A DNA stretch of 38,922 bases from Chitinophagaceae bacterium (GTDB taxonomy: Bacteria > Bacteroidota > Bacteroidia > Chitinophagales > Chitinophagaceae): assembly GCA_014379965.1 (NCBI GenBank), contig JACMKU010000088.1:1-38922 (forward strand). The letters run 5' to 3'. A program made the position numbers and the translations under genes. Below, one piece after another: positions 26,359 to 34,459 of this stretch (its first letter is position 1; each line of letters starts with the position of its first letter). The notes beneath the pieces are model-generated. The model ran no database searches. It was not told where the DNA came from and saw only the letters and a program-made list of their open reading frames with translations.

Positions 26359-26490
26359 CGTTTAACGTTTAAGGGTTTAACGTTTAACGTTCTTTAGATC
26401 GATGCATCCTCTCTTGGCTACGAACTATTCTTTGAGTAGTAAGTAATCGAATTGAGGAACGTTAAACGTTAAACCCTTAAACGTTAAACG
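26359..26490. repeat. Heptad-built inverted repeat with perfect 34-bp arms (element C)
   Basis: 26359-26392 is the exact reverse complement of 26457-26490; outward it extends by about 5 bp across one bulged T (26354-26358 with 26492-26496). The arm sequence is the same as in element B (CGTTTAA words with one GGGTTTAA) and the same as the right side of element A. The 64-nt loop differs from those of A and B. It lies 8 nt after the small membrane protein's stop and 28 nt before lpxB. Confidence 0.93.
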
Positions 26491-26501
26491 TAAAGAATAA
26501 C

Positions 26502-26509
26502 TATTTTCG
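26502..26509 (+). promoter_or_regulatory. Probable -7 promoter box of lpxB
   Basis: TATTTTCG, one mismatch to TAnnTTTG (the same T-to-C change as at guaA), ends 9 nt before the lpxB ATG. The expected -33 site would fall in the right arm of element C, where no TTTG is seen. Confidence 0.4.
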
Positions 26510-26518
26510 ATCATCATT

Positions 26519-27679
26519 ATGAAGTATTACATCATTGCCGGCGAAGCTTCCGGGGATCTGCATGGCAGCGGACTCATACGAGAGCTCAGGCGACTCGACT
26601 CCACCGCATCGATTCGTTGCTGGGGTGGTGACAAGATGCAGGCTGCCGGCGGTGAACTGGTAAAACATTATCGTGAACTCGCGTTTATGGGTTTTACAGA
26701 AGTGCTGATGAATCTTCGTACCATCTTTCGTAATCTAAAGTTTTGTAAAGAGGATATTCTCAAACACCGTCCAGATGTACTAGTCCTTATCGACTATCCC
26801 GGATTCAACCTGCGTATTGCAAAATGGGCGCATCAACAGGGTATGACGGTGATCTATTACATCAGCCCACAGGTCTGGGCATGGAAGGAAGGTCGCGTGA
26901 GGATGATGAAAGAATGCATCGACAAAATGCTCGTGATACTTCCATTTGAAAAAGACTATTTCCGCGATAAGTGGAACTGGGATGTTGAATATGTCGGACA
27001 TCCGCTTGTCGAAGTGATTGACACCTTCCGCGACTCGAATCTCGCAATAGAAAATCTCCTGACCGGAAAAGCATCAGAATCGAGTGAAATCATCGCTCTT
27101 CTTCCAGGAAGTCGCAAACAGGAGATCGCCAAGAAATTACCAGTCATGCTTGGAGTAAGTGCTTTCTTTCCAGGCTTTCAGTTCATAGTGGCGCAGGCCC
27201 CTGCTGTAGAGGACGAATTCTACAAGGGATTTACGGACCAGTATCCCAATGTGAGCATAGTGCAAAACAAGACCTATTCCTTATTATTACAATCCCGGGC
27301 TGCGTTGGTTACCTCTGGTACCGCAACTTTGGAGACTGCTTTATTCGGCGTGCCCGAGGTGGTCTGCTACAAGGGCTCCGCGATTTCCTACCAGATCGCG
27401 AAACGAATCGTAAGCATTAAATACATTTCGCTGGTAAATCTCATCATGGACAAGCTCGTAGTGAAGGAAATGATACAGGAGCGTATGACGGTGGAGAATC
27501 TTAAGACAGAATTGAAGGACCTTCTAATGAATGACGAAAGGATATCCGAATTGAAGAAGGATTATGCCGAATTGAAGAAGTTGTTAAGCCTTGGAGGCAA
27601 TGCATCGGCGAACGCCGCGTGTTCGATCGTGGACTTCCTGCAAAAAAAAGGGACACATAAAGTGTCCCCAACAATATAA
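26519..27679 (+). CDS. lpxB: Lipid-A-disaccharide synthase
   Basis: 386 residues. Glycosyltransferase of family GT19 that joins UDP-2,3-diacylglucosamine and lipid X on the cytoplasmic face of the inner membrane, in lipid A synthesis. Seen: the start MKYYIIAGEASGDLHGSGLI, YISPQVWAWKEGR, YVGHPLVEVID, LLPGSRKQEI and the donor-binding SGTATLETALFGVPEVV. Length is normal. The proximity to surE is also found in other Bacteroidota. The last codons (from about 27642) coincide with the terminator of the convergent gene on the other strand, so the lpxB end is unusually K-rich (QKKGTHKVSPTI). Confidence 0.97.
   Translation: MKYYIIAGEASGDLHGSGLIRELRRLDSTASIRCWGGDKMQAAGGELVKHYRELAFMGFTEVLMNLRTIFRNLKFCKEDILKHRPDVLVLIDYPGFNLRIAKWAHQQGMTVIYYISPQVWAWKEGRVRMMKECIDKMLVILPFEKDYFRDKWNWDVEYVGHPLVEVIDTFRDSNLAIENLLTGKASESSEIIALLPGSRKQEIAKKLPVMLGVSAFFPGFQFIVAQAPAVEDEFYKGFTDQYPNVSIVQNKTYSLLLQSRAALVTSGTATLETALFGVPEVVCYKGSAISYQIAKRIVSIKYISLVNLIMDKLVVKEMIQERMTVENLKTELKDLLMNDERISELKKDYAELKKLLSLGGNASANAACSIVDFLQKKGTHKVSPTI
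27642..27668 (-). terminator. Terminator of the CarboxypepD_reg-like gene, inside the lpxB 3' end
   Basis: On the minus strand: GGGACAC (27668-27662), 5-nt loop, GTGTCCC (27656-27650), then eight T (27649-27642). It is 25 nt past the stop of the minus-strand gene and lies within lpxB codons. On the plus strand no T tract follows, so it acts in one direction. Confidence 0.88.
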
Positions 27680-27692
27680 AAGGTGTGTGTTA

Positions 27693-28094
27693 TCAGAAGT
27701 CGGAGAAATGGAACGGAGATGGCATCAAATCAAAATCTTTGCTCTCGATCATCTCAATGTTTAGTTGAAAGGTCTCATCGGTCTTGATTACAACTTTCTC
27801 TTTGGTCACTCTTTTGAAACCAGCTTTCTCAAATACAAATTTATAGGTGCCGGGTTTCAATTCATCGAATGAATAGTTGCCCGCTTCATCAGTCTGAATA
27901 GTTTTCTTGGAAGCACTTGAATAAGCAGTAATACTTACATCTCTGATGGGCTTCTTGTTATCAGAGTGAATGATGATACCGTTAACTTCATCGATCTTTC
28001 CTTTGTCTGTGCAAGGATCAGGGTTAGTGTTGTTGGCCTGAGCCACTCCAAAACCCAAAAGACTAACGGCAAGCAATACGATCTTCGATTTCAT
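27693..28094 (-). CDS. Small secreted protein with CarboxypepD_reg-like domain
   Basis: 133 residues. Signal peptide MKSKIVLLAVSLLGFGVAQA, then one carboxypeptidase regulatory-like beta-sandwich (about residues 33-118): VNGIIIHSDNKKPIRDVSI, TDEAGNYSFDELKPGTYKFVF, KAGFKRVTKEKVVIK. This domain is the one found at the N-terminus of many TonB-dependent receptors and surface proteins, but here it stands alone and there is no receptor gene next to it. It is exported to the periplasm or surface; role unknown. It is convergent with lpxB with a gap of only 13 nt and terminates inside lpxB. A dyad lies just upstream of its start. Confidence 0.85.
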   Translation of the reverse strand: MKSKIVLLAVSLLGFGVAQANNTNPDPCTDKGKIDEVNGIIIHSDNKKPIRDVSITAYSSASKKTIQTDEAGNYSFDELKPGTYKFVFEKAGFKRVTKEKVVIKTDETFQLNIEMIESKDFDLMPSPFHFSDF

Positions 28095-28108
28095 AAAATT
28101 GTTTTGAG

Positions 28109-28130
28109 TTGTAAAAAACTGGTTTTACAA
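28109..28130 (-). promoter_or_regulatory. Perfect dyad upstream of the CarboxypepD_reg-like gene
   Basis: TTGTAAAA (28109-28116) and TTTTACAA (28123-28130) are exact complements with a 6-nt spacer, 14 nt upstream of the start codon. It is AT-rich and resembles a repressor or activator site; no T-run terminator role fits the position. Confidence 0.45.
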
Positions 28131-28157
28131 TACATATTTCTCGCCTGCGTCATAAAA

Positions 28158-29102
28158 TTAACGGATTTTGATCGGATTCTCCAAAGCTTCCTGGAATTCC
28201 TGCCATAATTTTTTTACGATCTCCGAAGCCGGTAAAATACTATCCACCAACGCGCTCACCTGTCCGATCTCGAGTTCACCCTCGTTCAAATCGCCTTCGA
28301 ACATTCCTTTCTTAGCCCTTGCCCTGCCAAGAAGCCGCTTTAGTTCCTCGGTGTCGGCTCCACGCAGCTCCGCTTTCTGCACCTCCTCATAAAATTTATT
28401 CTTAATAAGTCTCACAGGCGTGAGCTGCTTCATCGTCAAGATCGTATCGCCTTCTCCTGCACCAATTACCTTGGCTTTGAAATCGGGATGCGATGAGGCC
28501 TCCTCGCTCGCCACGAATCGACTTCCAAGCTGTACTCCCTCCGCGCCGAGGACCATCGTGGCCAGCATCTGCCGACCGTTGGCTATTCCGCCGGCCGCGA
28601 TAACAGGTATTTTTACGGCGTTAACTACCGCGGGAACCAATACCAGTGTGGTCGTCTCCTCCCTCCCATTATGTCCACCAGCCTCGAACCCCTCGGCCAC
28701 CACCGCATCACAACCCGCCTCCTCCGCCTTTTGGGCAAACTTGCTGCTGCTTACCACATGCACCACGGTAATGCCTTTTTCCTTCAACATTGGCGTCCAC
28801 GTCTTCGGATTTCCGGCAGAGGTAAACACGATCCTTACTCCTTCCTCGATCAGGATGCGCATGTGTTGATCTATGTCGGGGTATAACAAAGGAATATTAA
28901 CCGCGAAGGGATGGGTAGTAGCGGCCCGGCACTTCTGTATGTGCTCGCGCAGTACTTCGGGATACATGCTTCCCGCACCGAGCATGCCCAGCCCACCCGC
29001 ATCGCTCACCGCACTGGCAAGTCGCCAGCCGCTTGCCCAGATCATTCCGGCCTGGACGATCGGGAGCTTCGTATCGAAGAGTTTAGAGATTCGATTTTGC
29101 AT
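28158..29102 (-). CDS. Nitronate monooxygenase / FabK-like flavoprotein
   Basis: 314 residues. FMN-dependent TIM-barrel enzyme of the NMO / 2-nitropropane dioxygenase / enoyl-ACP reductase II superfamily. Seen: the start FDTKLPIVQAGMIWASG, GGLGMLGAGS, the flavin-site segments VVAEGFEAGGHNG (with the conserved His), PVIAAGGIANGRQM and GAEGVQLGSRFVASEEA. Sequence alone does not separate nitronate oxidation from an acyl-ACP or other reductase role. It is cytosolic. Its start is followed upstream by the heptad repeat region H. No clear promoter was found, so it may be read through from the nucleotidyltransferase gene. Confidence 0.87.
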   Translation of the reverse strand: MQNRISKLFDTKLPIVQAGMIWASGWRLASAVSDAGGLGMLGAGSMYPEVLREHIQKCRAATTHPFAVNIPLLYPDIDQHMRILIEEGVRIVFTSAGNPKTWTPMLKEKGITVVHVVSSSKFAQKAEEAGCDAVVAEGFEAGGHNGREETTTLVLVPAVVNAVKIPVIAAGGIANGRQMLATMVLGAEGVQLGSRFVASEEASSHPDFKAKVIGAGEGDTILTMKQLTPVRLIKNKFYEEVQKAELRGADTEELKRLLGRARAKKGMFEGDLNEGELEIGQVSALVDSILPASEIVKKLWQEFQEALENPIKIR

Positions 29103-29115
29103 AAGTTAGACGCTC

Positions 29116-29454
29116 GATACTGGATACTGGGAATCCTTAAGGTGAAACTTGTTTTATTTGGATACTGGATAGAGTCATTGTAATCGATAATTGGTCTTAA
29201 TGGGATGGTGATGTATGGTTATCAAGTATCCAGCATCCCTTATAAAAGAATGATTTGTACAGCAGACCTGGCATCTAGCATCCCTACTAAAGGATGTTTC
29301 GAAGATCAGACCAAGCATCCTTACTAAAAAATGCTTCGAAGAACAGACCTAGCATCTAGCATCCCCACTAAAGAATGTTTCGAAGCACAAATCCAGTGTC
29401 TAGCATCCCTACTAAAATATCTTGCGAAAAACAGACCTAGTATCCAGAGGCTAG
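29116..29454. repeat. Heptad-word repeat cluster with four ~44-nt tandem units (element H)
   Basis: The left part has GATACTG twice in tandem (29116-29129) and again at 29161. The right part carries the same word in inverted orientation (AGTATCCAGCATCCC from 29225, then TAGCATC-type words). It is organised as tandem units at 29263-29306, 29307-29343 (a 37-nt copy lacking one heptad), 29344-29387 and 29388-29431, plus a partial unit to 29454 and a diverged unit before 29263. The shared core is AGCATCCCTACTAAA followed by TTTCGAAG. Unit length varies by exactly one heptad (44 against 37). The end overlaps the stop codon of the nucleotidyltransferase gene by 4 nt. No ORF is credible here. Confidence 0.85.
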
Positions 29455-30443
29455 CCGAGATCGATGCTCGTATTATCACCTATGTTCAATCGCCTGGTTT
29501 CTCCATGGAGGGCAGTATCGCTGCCTATAATGGATGCCTCGAGGACGATATCGTATAAATTGGAGAAAGTACCGATGATTGAATTCCTTATGATTGAATA
29601 ATTGATAGCTGTATTCTCACCAATTGAAACGTTTGGACCTATGATTGAATTTTTGATATCACATCCGTCAGCGATGCTTACCGGAGGAATGATCACGGTA
29701 TTCTCGAAATTGTACTCCCGCGCATTATCCTGTGCGAATTTTTTCAGCAGTGTAGAGTTGGACTCGAGCAATGTCTCCTTACGACCGCAGTCGAACCAAC
29801 TGTCTACTTTAAATGGTTTGAACTTGGCTCCCTTATGTAACATGCAATCCAATGCATCAGTAAGACTGTATTCACCATGTGTCCTCAAGCCCTGCAGGAA
29901 GTTGTTTTCGAGACATTGAAACAACATCTCTGTTTCCTTGATCTTGTAGATGCCCACCAATGCCATGTTCGATTTAGGAATCTGCGGCTTCTCCACCACG
30001 TGATCGATATATCCATCATCATCCATCTCAGCGACACCAAACTCGCGTGGATCATCCACCTTGCGTACTCCAAGCATCGACACAGGGCTGTTTGCCACTT
30101 CCTTCACATCATACTCGCAAATCGTATCGCCGAGCACCACAAACACTTCGTCGTTGTTTACAATGCCACGGGCAAGGTTAATAGCATGACCAATGCCCTG
30201 CCTGTCTATCTGTTGTACGTAATGTGCCTGGAGGTCGGGATACCTGGCTTCCACATAATCCCGGATCTTATCACCTAAATATCCAACGATGAAAATGAAT
30301 TCTTTAATGTCGGCTTCGCGTAGTTGATCAACGATGATACTGAGAACGGTCTTGCCGGCAAGTGGGATGAGTGCCTTCGGTTGCGTATAACTATGTGGAC
30401 GTAATTTAGTGCCTGCGCCCGCTACTGGTATGATTGCCTTCAT
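29451..30443 (-). CDS. Sugar-1-phosphate nucleotidyltransferase with beta-helix tail
   Basis: 330 residues. Makes a nucleotide sugar from NTP and a sugar 1-phosphate. The N-terminal Rossmann-like catalytic domain (about 1-235) has MKAIIPVAGAGTKLRPHSYTQPKALIPLAGK (quoted in parts: GAGTKLRP and PKALIPLAGK), the acceptor segment GIGHAI, VVLGDT with the metal-binding Asp, and VVEKPQIP. After about residue 245 hexapeptide repeats (ISIADG-like, NSIIGPNVSIGENT, IIRNSIIGT) form a short left-handed beta-helix. It is closest to glucose-1-phosphate thymidylyl- or uridylyltransferases; nucleotide and sugar specificity cannot be read here. Divergent from glyA; its 3' end merges with element H. Confidence 0.88.
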   Translation of the reverse strand: MKAIIPVAGAGTKLRPHSYTQPKALIPLAGKTVLSIIVDQLREADIKEFIFIVGYLGDKIRDYVEARYPDLQAHYVQQIDRQGIGHAINLARGIVNNDEVFVVLGDTICEYDVKEVANSPVSMLGVRKVDDPREFGVAEMDDDGYIDHVVEKPQIPKSNMALVGIYKIKETEMLFQCLENNFLQGLRTHGEYSLTDALDCMLHKGAKFKPFKVDSWFDCGRKETLLESNSTLLKKFAQDNAREYNFENTVIIPPVSIADGCDIKNSIIGPNVSIGENTAINYSIIRNSIIGTFSNLYDIVLEASIIGSDTALHGETRRLNIGDNTSIDLG

Positions 30444-30526
30444 TGATTGTAAAAAATCGTGTGAAAGTAGTGAATTTTAAATGAATAAAATTTATAGTAA
30501 AAATCCCGATTGCAGCATCACTCGCT

Positions 30527-30534
30527 TATTTTTG
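30527..30534 (+). promoter_or_regulatory. -7 promoter box for glyA
   Basis: TATTTTTG, exact match to TAnnTTTG, in the divergent gap between the nucleotidyltransferase and glyA. The leader would be about 85 nt. No TTTG at the right distance upstream (a TTG at 30510 is too close), so the -33 element is weak or absent. Confidence 0.45.
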
Positions 30535-30624
30535 CCGCGTACAGAGCAGCGCTTATCATTAGTAAGTAGAAACTCACACCACTTCGCATTTCAATCATAA
30601 TATAATTCGACTTTATCTTCTATT

Positions 30625-31905
30625 ATGCAAAAGGATACACAGGTTTTTGACCTCATCAAACAAGAACTGCATCGCCAGCGCAATGGCATTGAACTTATTG
30701 CTTCAGAGAATTTTACCTCCCTGCCGGTCATGCAGGCGATGGGCACGGTGCCAACAAACAAATATGCCGAAGGATATCCAGGCAAGCGCTATTATGGAGG
30801 CTGCGAGGTTGTTGACGAAATAGAAAACCTTGCAATAGATCGATTGAAGAAAATATTCAATGCAAGTTGGGCAAACGTACAGCCGCATAGCGGAGCCCAG
30901 GCTAATGCCGCCGTCTTTCTCGCCTGCATGAAACCCGGTGAAAAAGTACTGGGCCTTGACCTCAGCATGGGCGGCCACCTCACTCACGGAAGTCCCGCTA
31001 ATTTTAGCGGCAAGACTTATCAACCCTTTTTCTATGGAGTGAAGAAAGATACAGGCCTCGTGGATTACGACCATCTCGAGGCTACCGCACTGAAAGAGAA
31101 GCCTAAGATGATCATTTGCGGCGCCTCAGCATACAGCCGCGACTGGGACTATAAAAGAATTCGCGAAGTGGCTGATAAGATCGGCGCTGTCATCATGGCC
31201 GACGTAGCACATCCTGCGGGACTGATTGCCAAGGGTCTATTGAATGATCCATTCGACCATTGTCATATTATCACATCGACCACACACAAAACCTTACGCG
31301 GTCCAAGAGGCGGCATCATCATGCTTCGCCATGATTTCGAAAACCCATGGGGCATCAAGGATCCGAAAGGTAACACGCGCATGATGAGTCAACTATTAGA
31401 CCTCGCCGTGTTTCCAGGAACACAAGGTGGTCCTCTCGAACACGTGATCGCCGCAAAAGCAGTGGCCTTTGGCGAGATATTGTCGGATGATTTTAAAGTT
31501 TATGGTAAGCAGATACTCCACAATGCACAGGCAATGGCGAAAGCATTCGTGTCGCGCGGCTACGACCTCATCAGTAACGGTACCGACAATCATTTGATGC
31601 TGATCGATCTAAGGAACAAGAACCTGACAGGAAAGAAGGCTCAGGAGACATTGGACAAGTCGCACATCACGCTTAATAAGAATGCAGTTCCATTCGACGA
31701 CAAGTCACCGTTTGTGACGTCAGGCATACGTGTTGGAGTACCCGCCATCACTACGAGAGGTATGAAAGAAAATGATATGGAGACGATCGTTGCGATGATC
31801 GACAAGGTATTGATGAATATCGATGATGAGAAAACCATCGCCTCGGTCAAAGGAGAAGTGGGTGAGTTGATGAAGAACTTCCCGCTGTATCCTGAACTGG
31901 GTTAA
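30625..31905 (+). CDS. glyA: Serine hydroxymethyltransferase
   Basis: 426 residues, normal length. PLP enzyme that converts serine and tetrahydrofolate to glycine and methylene-tetrahydrofolate, the main source of one-carbon units; cytosolic. Seen: [49 protein letters not shown] and the PLP lysine Lys222 in [13 protein letters not shown], then [14 protein letters not shown] 30625 gives the family start. DUF4293 follows on the same strand after 74 nt with its own promoter box. Confidence 0.98.
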   Translation: MQKDTQVFDLIKQELHRQRNGIELIASENFTSLPVMQAMGTVPTNKYAEGYPGKRYYGGCEVVDEIENLAIDRLKKIFNASWANVQPHSGAQANAAVFLACMKPGEKVLGLDLSMGGHLTHGSPANFSGKTYQPFFYGVKKDTGLVDYDHLEATALKEKPKMIICGASAYSRDWDYKRIREVADKIGAVIMADVAHPAGLIAKGLLNDPFDHCHIITSTTHKTLRGPRGGIIMLRHDFENPWGIKDPKGNTRMMSQLLDLAVFPGTQGGPLEHVIAAKAVAFGEILSDDFKVYGKQILHNAQAMAKAFVSRGYDLISNGTDNHLMLIDLRNKNLTGKKAQETLDKSHITLNKNAVPFDDKSPFVTSGIRVGVPAITTRGMKENDMETIVAMIDKVLMNIDDEKTIASVKGEVGELMKNFPLYPELG

Positions 31906-31930
31906 GCTTAATGATAGTGTGCCCTCAATT

Positions 31931-31963
31931 TTTCAAGCACAAACTTTATTTTTTATAGATTTG
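31931..31963 (+). promoter_or_regulatory. Promoter of the DUF4293 gene
   Basis: TTTC (31931-31934), 21-nt spacer, TAGATTTG (31956-31963), an exact -7 match, 16 nt before the ATG. Confidence 0.5.
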
Positions 31964-31979
31964 TTCCAAACGCAGGCAT

Positions 31980-32387
31980 ATGATACAACGTCAGCAAACA
32001 CTTTGGTTAATACTTTCCGTTCTCTGCTCGTTTCTTAGTTTCCAGTTTCCATTTTATGCTGGAAATCACGTGGACGGTATGTATGCCGAACTCGACGGCG
32101 GGAGCACGTTACCACTTCTTTTGCTTACAGGTCTGTCCATCCTTCTTGCATTGGTAACTATTTTTCTTTACAAAGACCGCAAACTACAGCTGAAGCTCGC
32201 CATTGGCGGCATCGTTATATCGGTATTGATACTCGTCCTCTACTTTCTCGAAATGCGTACTTTCCTGAAGGGGAACATCGCCCTTTATTGCGTATTCGTG
32301 TTCGCCAACATCATTGGATATGTCATGGCCTCGCGTGGAATATGGAAAGATGAAAAGTTGGTTAAGAGTCTTGACAAGCTCAGGTAG
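31980..32387 (+). CDS. DUF4293 family membrane protein
   Basis: 135 residues. Four predicted membrane helices: about residues 8-25, 43-62 (LPLLLLTGLSILLALVTIFL), 71-91 (LKLAIGGIVISVLILVLYFL) and 98-117. The start MIQRQQTLWLILSVLCSF is the hallmark of DUF4293, a family restricted to Bacteroidota. Function is unknown; it is an inner-membrane protein by prediction. It lies alone between glyA and a T9SS cargo gene, with its own promoter. In other Bacteroidota it often neighbours rho, which is not seen here. Confidence 0.9.
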   Translation: MIQRQQTLWLILSVLCSFLSFQFPFYAGNHVDGMYAELDGGSTLPLLLLTGLSILLALVTIFLYKDRKLQLKLAIGGIVISVLILVLYFLEMRTFLKGNIALYCVFVFANIIGYVMASRGIWKDEKLVKSLDKLR

Positions 32388-32416
32388 CATCCACCACAAT
32401 AAAAAAGTTTTACGGT

Positions 32417-32486
32417 TATCCACTCTTGCCCACATAAGAGTATCCACTTGATTTTTCCTATTTCGCTGAAATTCAGTTGGAAATAG
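32417..32486 (+). promoter_or_regulatory. Direct and inverted repeats upstream of the kelch-like T9SS gene
   Basis: TATCCACT occurs at 32417-32424 and 32441-32448, and between them lies the inverted pair ACTCTT (32422-32427) / AAGAGT (32436-32441). A second dyad follows: CTATTTC (32458-32464) / GAAATAG (32480-32486), with CTGAA-A-TTCAG inside. Together they form a compact, symmetrical region 38-107 nt before the ATG that may be regulatory. No exact TAnnTTTG box is present. Confidence 0.45.
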
Positions 32487-32523
32487 AACTTGAGGATATT
32501 ACATTAGTATAAATCCACCTTGC

Positions 32524-34452
32524 ATGAAAACCACCCTGCCGTTTTTCACCCTTCTACTATACGCCAGTTTTTCCTATTCCCAAATCGGTTCAAGTACTAT
32601 ACTCACATGGATGAAAGGTGATAACACCATCGAACAACCAGGCGTATACGGCATTCGAGGATTAGCGGATACATCAAACAAGCCAGGAGCAAGAGACTTT
32701 TCGGCAACATGGAGAGACGCAGCAGGTGATCTATGGCTATTCGGTGGCTATGGCAACGATCGCAACAATAACGCTGGCTTTCTCAATGACCTTTGGAAAT
32801 ATAATCCCGCAACAAACGTATGGACATGGGTTGCTGGCGATAGCCTAATTGGGCAACCTGGTGTATACGGACAGCAAGGTATTCCACACGATTTAAATAA
32901 ACCCTGCGCATCTTATTCTAGTGCATCGTGGACGGATGCCGATGGAAATCTTTGGCTATTCGGTGGATTTGGCGATGCCGGTGCAGGTCCGGGCTTTCTC
33001 AATCACCTTTGGAAGTATACTCCCTCAACGAATAGATGGACATGGATAAAAGGAGATAACGTGGTGGATGAAACTGGCAGATATGGTTCTCGCGGTACAC
33101 CCCATAACAACAATAAACCAGGTGGAAGGTATGGAAGCCGCACATGGGTCGACAACGCTGGTAAGCTTTGGTTATTCGGAGGCTATGGTTACGATACTGA
33201 GAACAATGGCGTGCTCAATGACCTTTGGAAGTTCGATCCTTCAACTAACAAGTGGGTTTGGGTGAACGGTGATAACCTGGTAGATCAATATGGAGTATAC
33301 GGAAGTATGGGTACAGGTTCCGTCTCGAATAAACCTGGGGGACGGTATGTCAGTATTTCATGGACTGATACTAACGGCGACTTCTGGTTATTCGGTGGTT
33401 ATGGAAATACAGCGAGTAGCCAGGGCCACATGAATGATCTTTGGAAATATCATCCGCCAACAAATCAGTGGACATGGATCAAAGGCGATAGTACGATTGA
33501 TCAACTTGGAGTATACGGAACTAAAGGCGTAGTTAATAACTCGAACAAGCCCGGTGGAAGATATGTGAGTGTATCCTGGACGGATTCGGCAAATAACCTC
33601 TGGCTTTTCGGTGGCTTCGGTCAGGACCAGGCGACAAGTGGTTATTTAAATGATCTCTGGAAATATGATCCTACAGCGAATACATGGGTATGGGTGAAGG
33701 GTGACAATACTGTTGATCAACCTGGAGTCTATGGTACACGCGGAATGCCGACGATCTTCAATAAATCTGGAGCCAGGACGAGTAGTGTATCCTGGACTGA
33801 TGGGAATGGCCATCTGTGGTTCTTCGGTGGCTTCGGCTTCGATGCTACACATTCAGGATTACTAAATGACATGTGGAAGATCAGCACCTTTCATGTACTG
33901 CCAATTCAATTACTTCGATTCGATGGTGTAATGAATAACGATGCCGTTGAGATTAACTGGCAATCCCAGCAAGAGATAGAGTTCAGTCACTTTACTGTCC
34001 AGCGTAGTCTTAATGGAACAGATTTCAGTTCCCTCGGCCAGGTGAATGGCGCCGGCGGCACACAAATGAATACTTATACCTATACCGATGCTACGCTACA
34101 GGGCAAGGAATTCCAAACAGCGTACTACCGTCTTCTAATGACTGATATTGACGGCAGCCATACTTACAGCAAGACTATTCGATTCAACAAAAACGAATCC
34201 CCCGGTAATTTTCGAATCTACCCTAACCCTGTTACGACCTCAGTAAGTCTCTCTTTTTATCTGCCAAGTGAATCGACGGTAGCGATAAGCGTAACTGACC
34301 TGAAGGGACAGGTAGTATTTAGTGACTCGCACAAAATACTAGCCGGTCATGCAAGCTTGAATATTGACGTGAATGCTCTACCGGCATCTACCTACATCAT
34401 TTCCTTAAGAACTCCGACAACCATTTTGCATCAGAAGATGGTGAAGCAATAG
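32524..34452 (+). CDS. Secreted kelch-like beta-propeller with type IX sorting domain
   Basis: 642 residues. Signal peptide MKTTLPFFTLLLYASFSYS. Residues about 28-455 are six consecutive repeats of about 71 residues, each with the pattern W-x-KGD-x-x-x-D-Q-x-GVYG, NKPGGR, SWTD, LWLFGGYG and LNDLWKYDP-x-TN-x-W. The paired Gly and the W/Y spacing are those of kelch or galactose-oxidase-type blades, so one full six-bladed propeller is likely. An FN3-like module follows (LPIQLLRF onward, with FTVQRSLNGTDFSSLG), then the Por sorting domain (FRIYPNPV, ending TYIISL and HQKMVKQ). It should be exported through T9SS. Ligand unknown; no catalytic Cys-Tyr pair of galactose oxidase was recognised. Convergent with the next T9SS gene. 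Confidence 0.9.
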   Translation: MKTTLPFFTLLLYASFSYSQIGSSTILTWMKGDNTIEQPGVYGIRGLADTSNKPGARDFSATWRDAAGDLWLFGGYGNDRNNNAGFLNDLWKYNPATNVWTWVAGDSLIGQPGVYGQQGIPHDLNKPCASYSSASWTDADGNLWLFGGFGDAGAGPGFLNHLWKYTPSTNRWTWIKGDNVVDETGRYGSRGTPHNNNKPGGRYGSRTWVDNAGKLWLFGGYGYDTENNGVLNDLWKFDPSTNKWVWVNGDNLVDQYGVYGSMGTGSVSNKPGGRYVSISWTDTNGDFWLFGGYGNTASSQGHMNDLWKYHPPTNQWTWIKGDSTIDQLGVYGTKGVVNNSNKPGGRYVSVSWTDSANNLWLFGGFGQDQATSGYLNDLWKYDPTANTWVWVKGDNTVDQPGVYGTRGMPTIFNKSGARTSSVSWTDGNGHLWFFGGFGFDATHSGLLNDMWKISTFHVLPIQLLRFDGVMNNDAVEINWQSQQEIEFSHFTVQRSLNGTDFSSLGQVNGAGGTQMNTYTYTDATLQGKEFQTAYYRLLMTDIDGSHTYSKTIRFNKNESPGNFRIYPNPVTTSVSLSFYLPSESTVAISVTDLKGQVVFSDSHKILAGHASLNIDVNALPASTYIISLRTPTTILHQKMVKQ

Positions 34453-34459
34453 GTGTGGT

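Noticed and set aside
29263..29454. CRISPR array at the ~44-nt tandem units
   Set aside because: Units are contiguous and similar throughout with no unique spacers, and one unit differs by loss of a 7-nt word.
32416..32448. DnaA boxes (TTATCCAC-like words) as a replication origin
   Set aside because: Only one 8-of-9 match and one weaker match, no DnaA gene or AT-rich unwinding region, and the words are part of a local repeat pattern.
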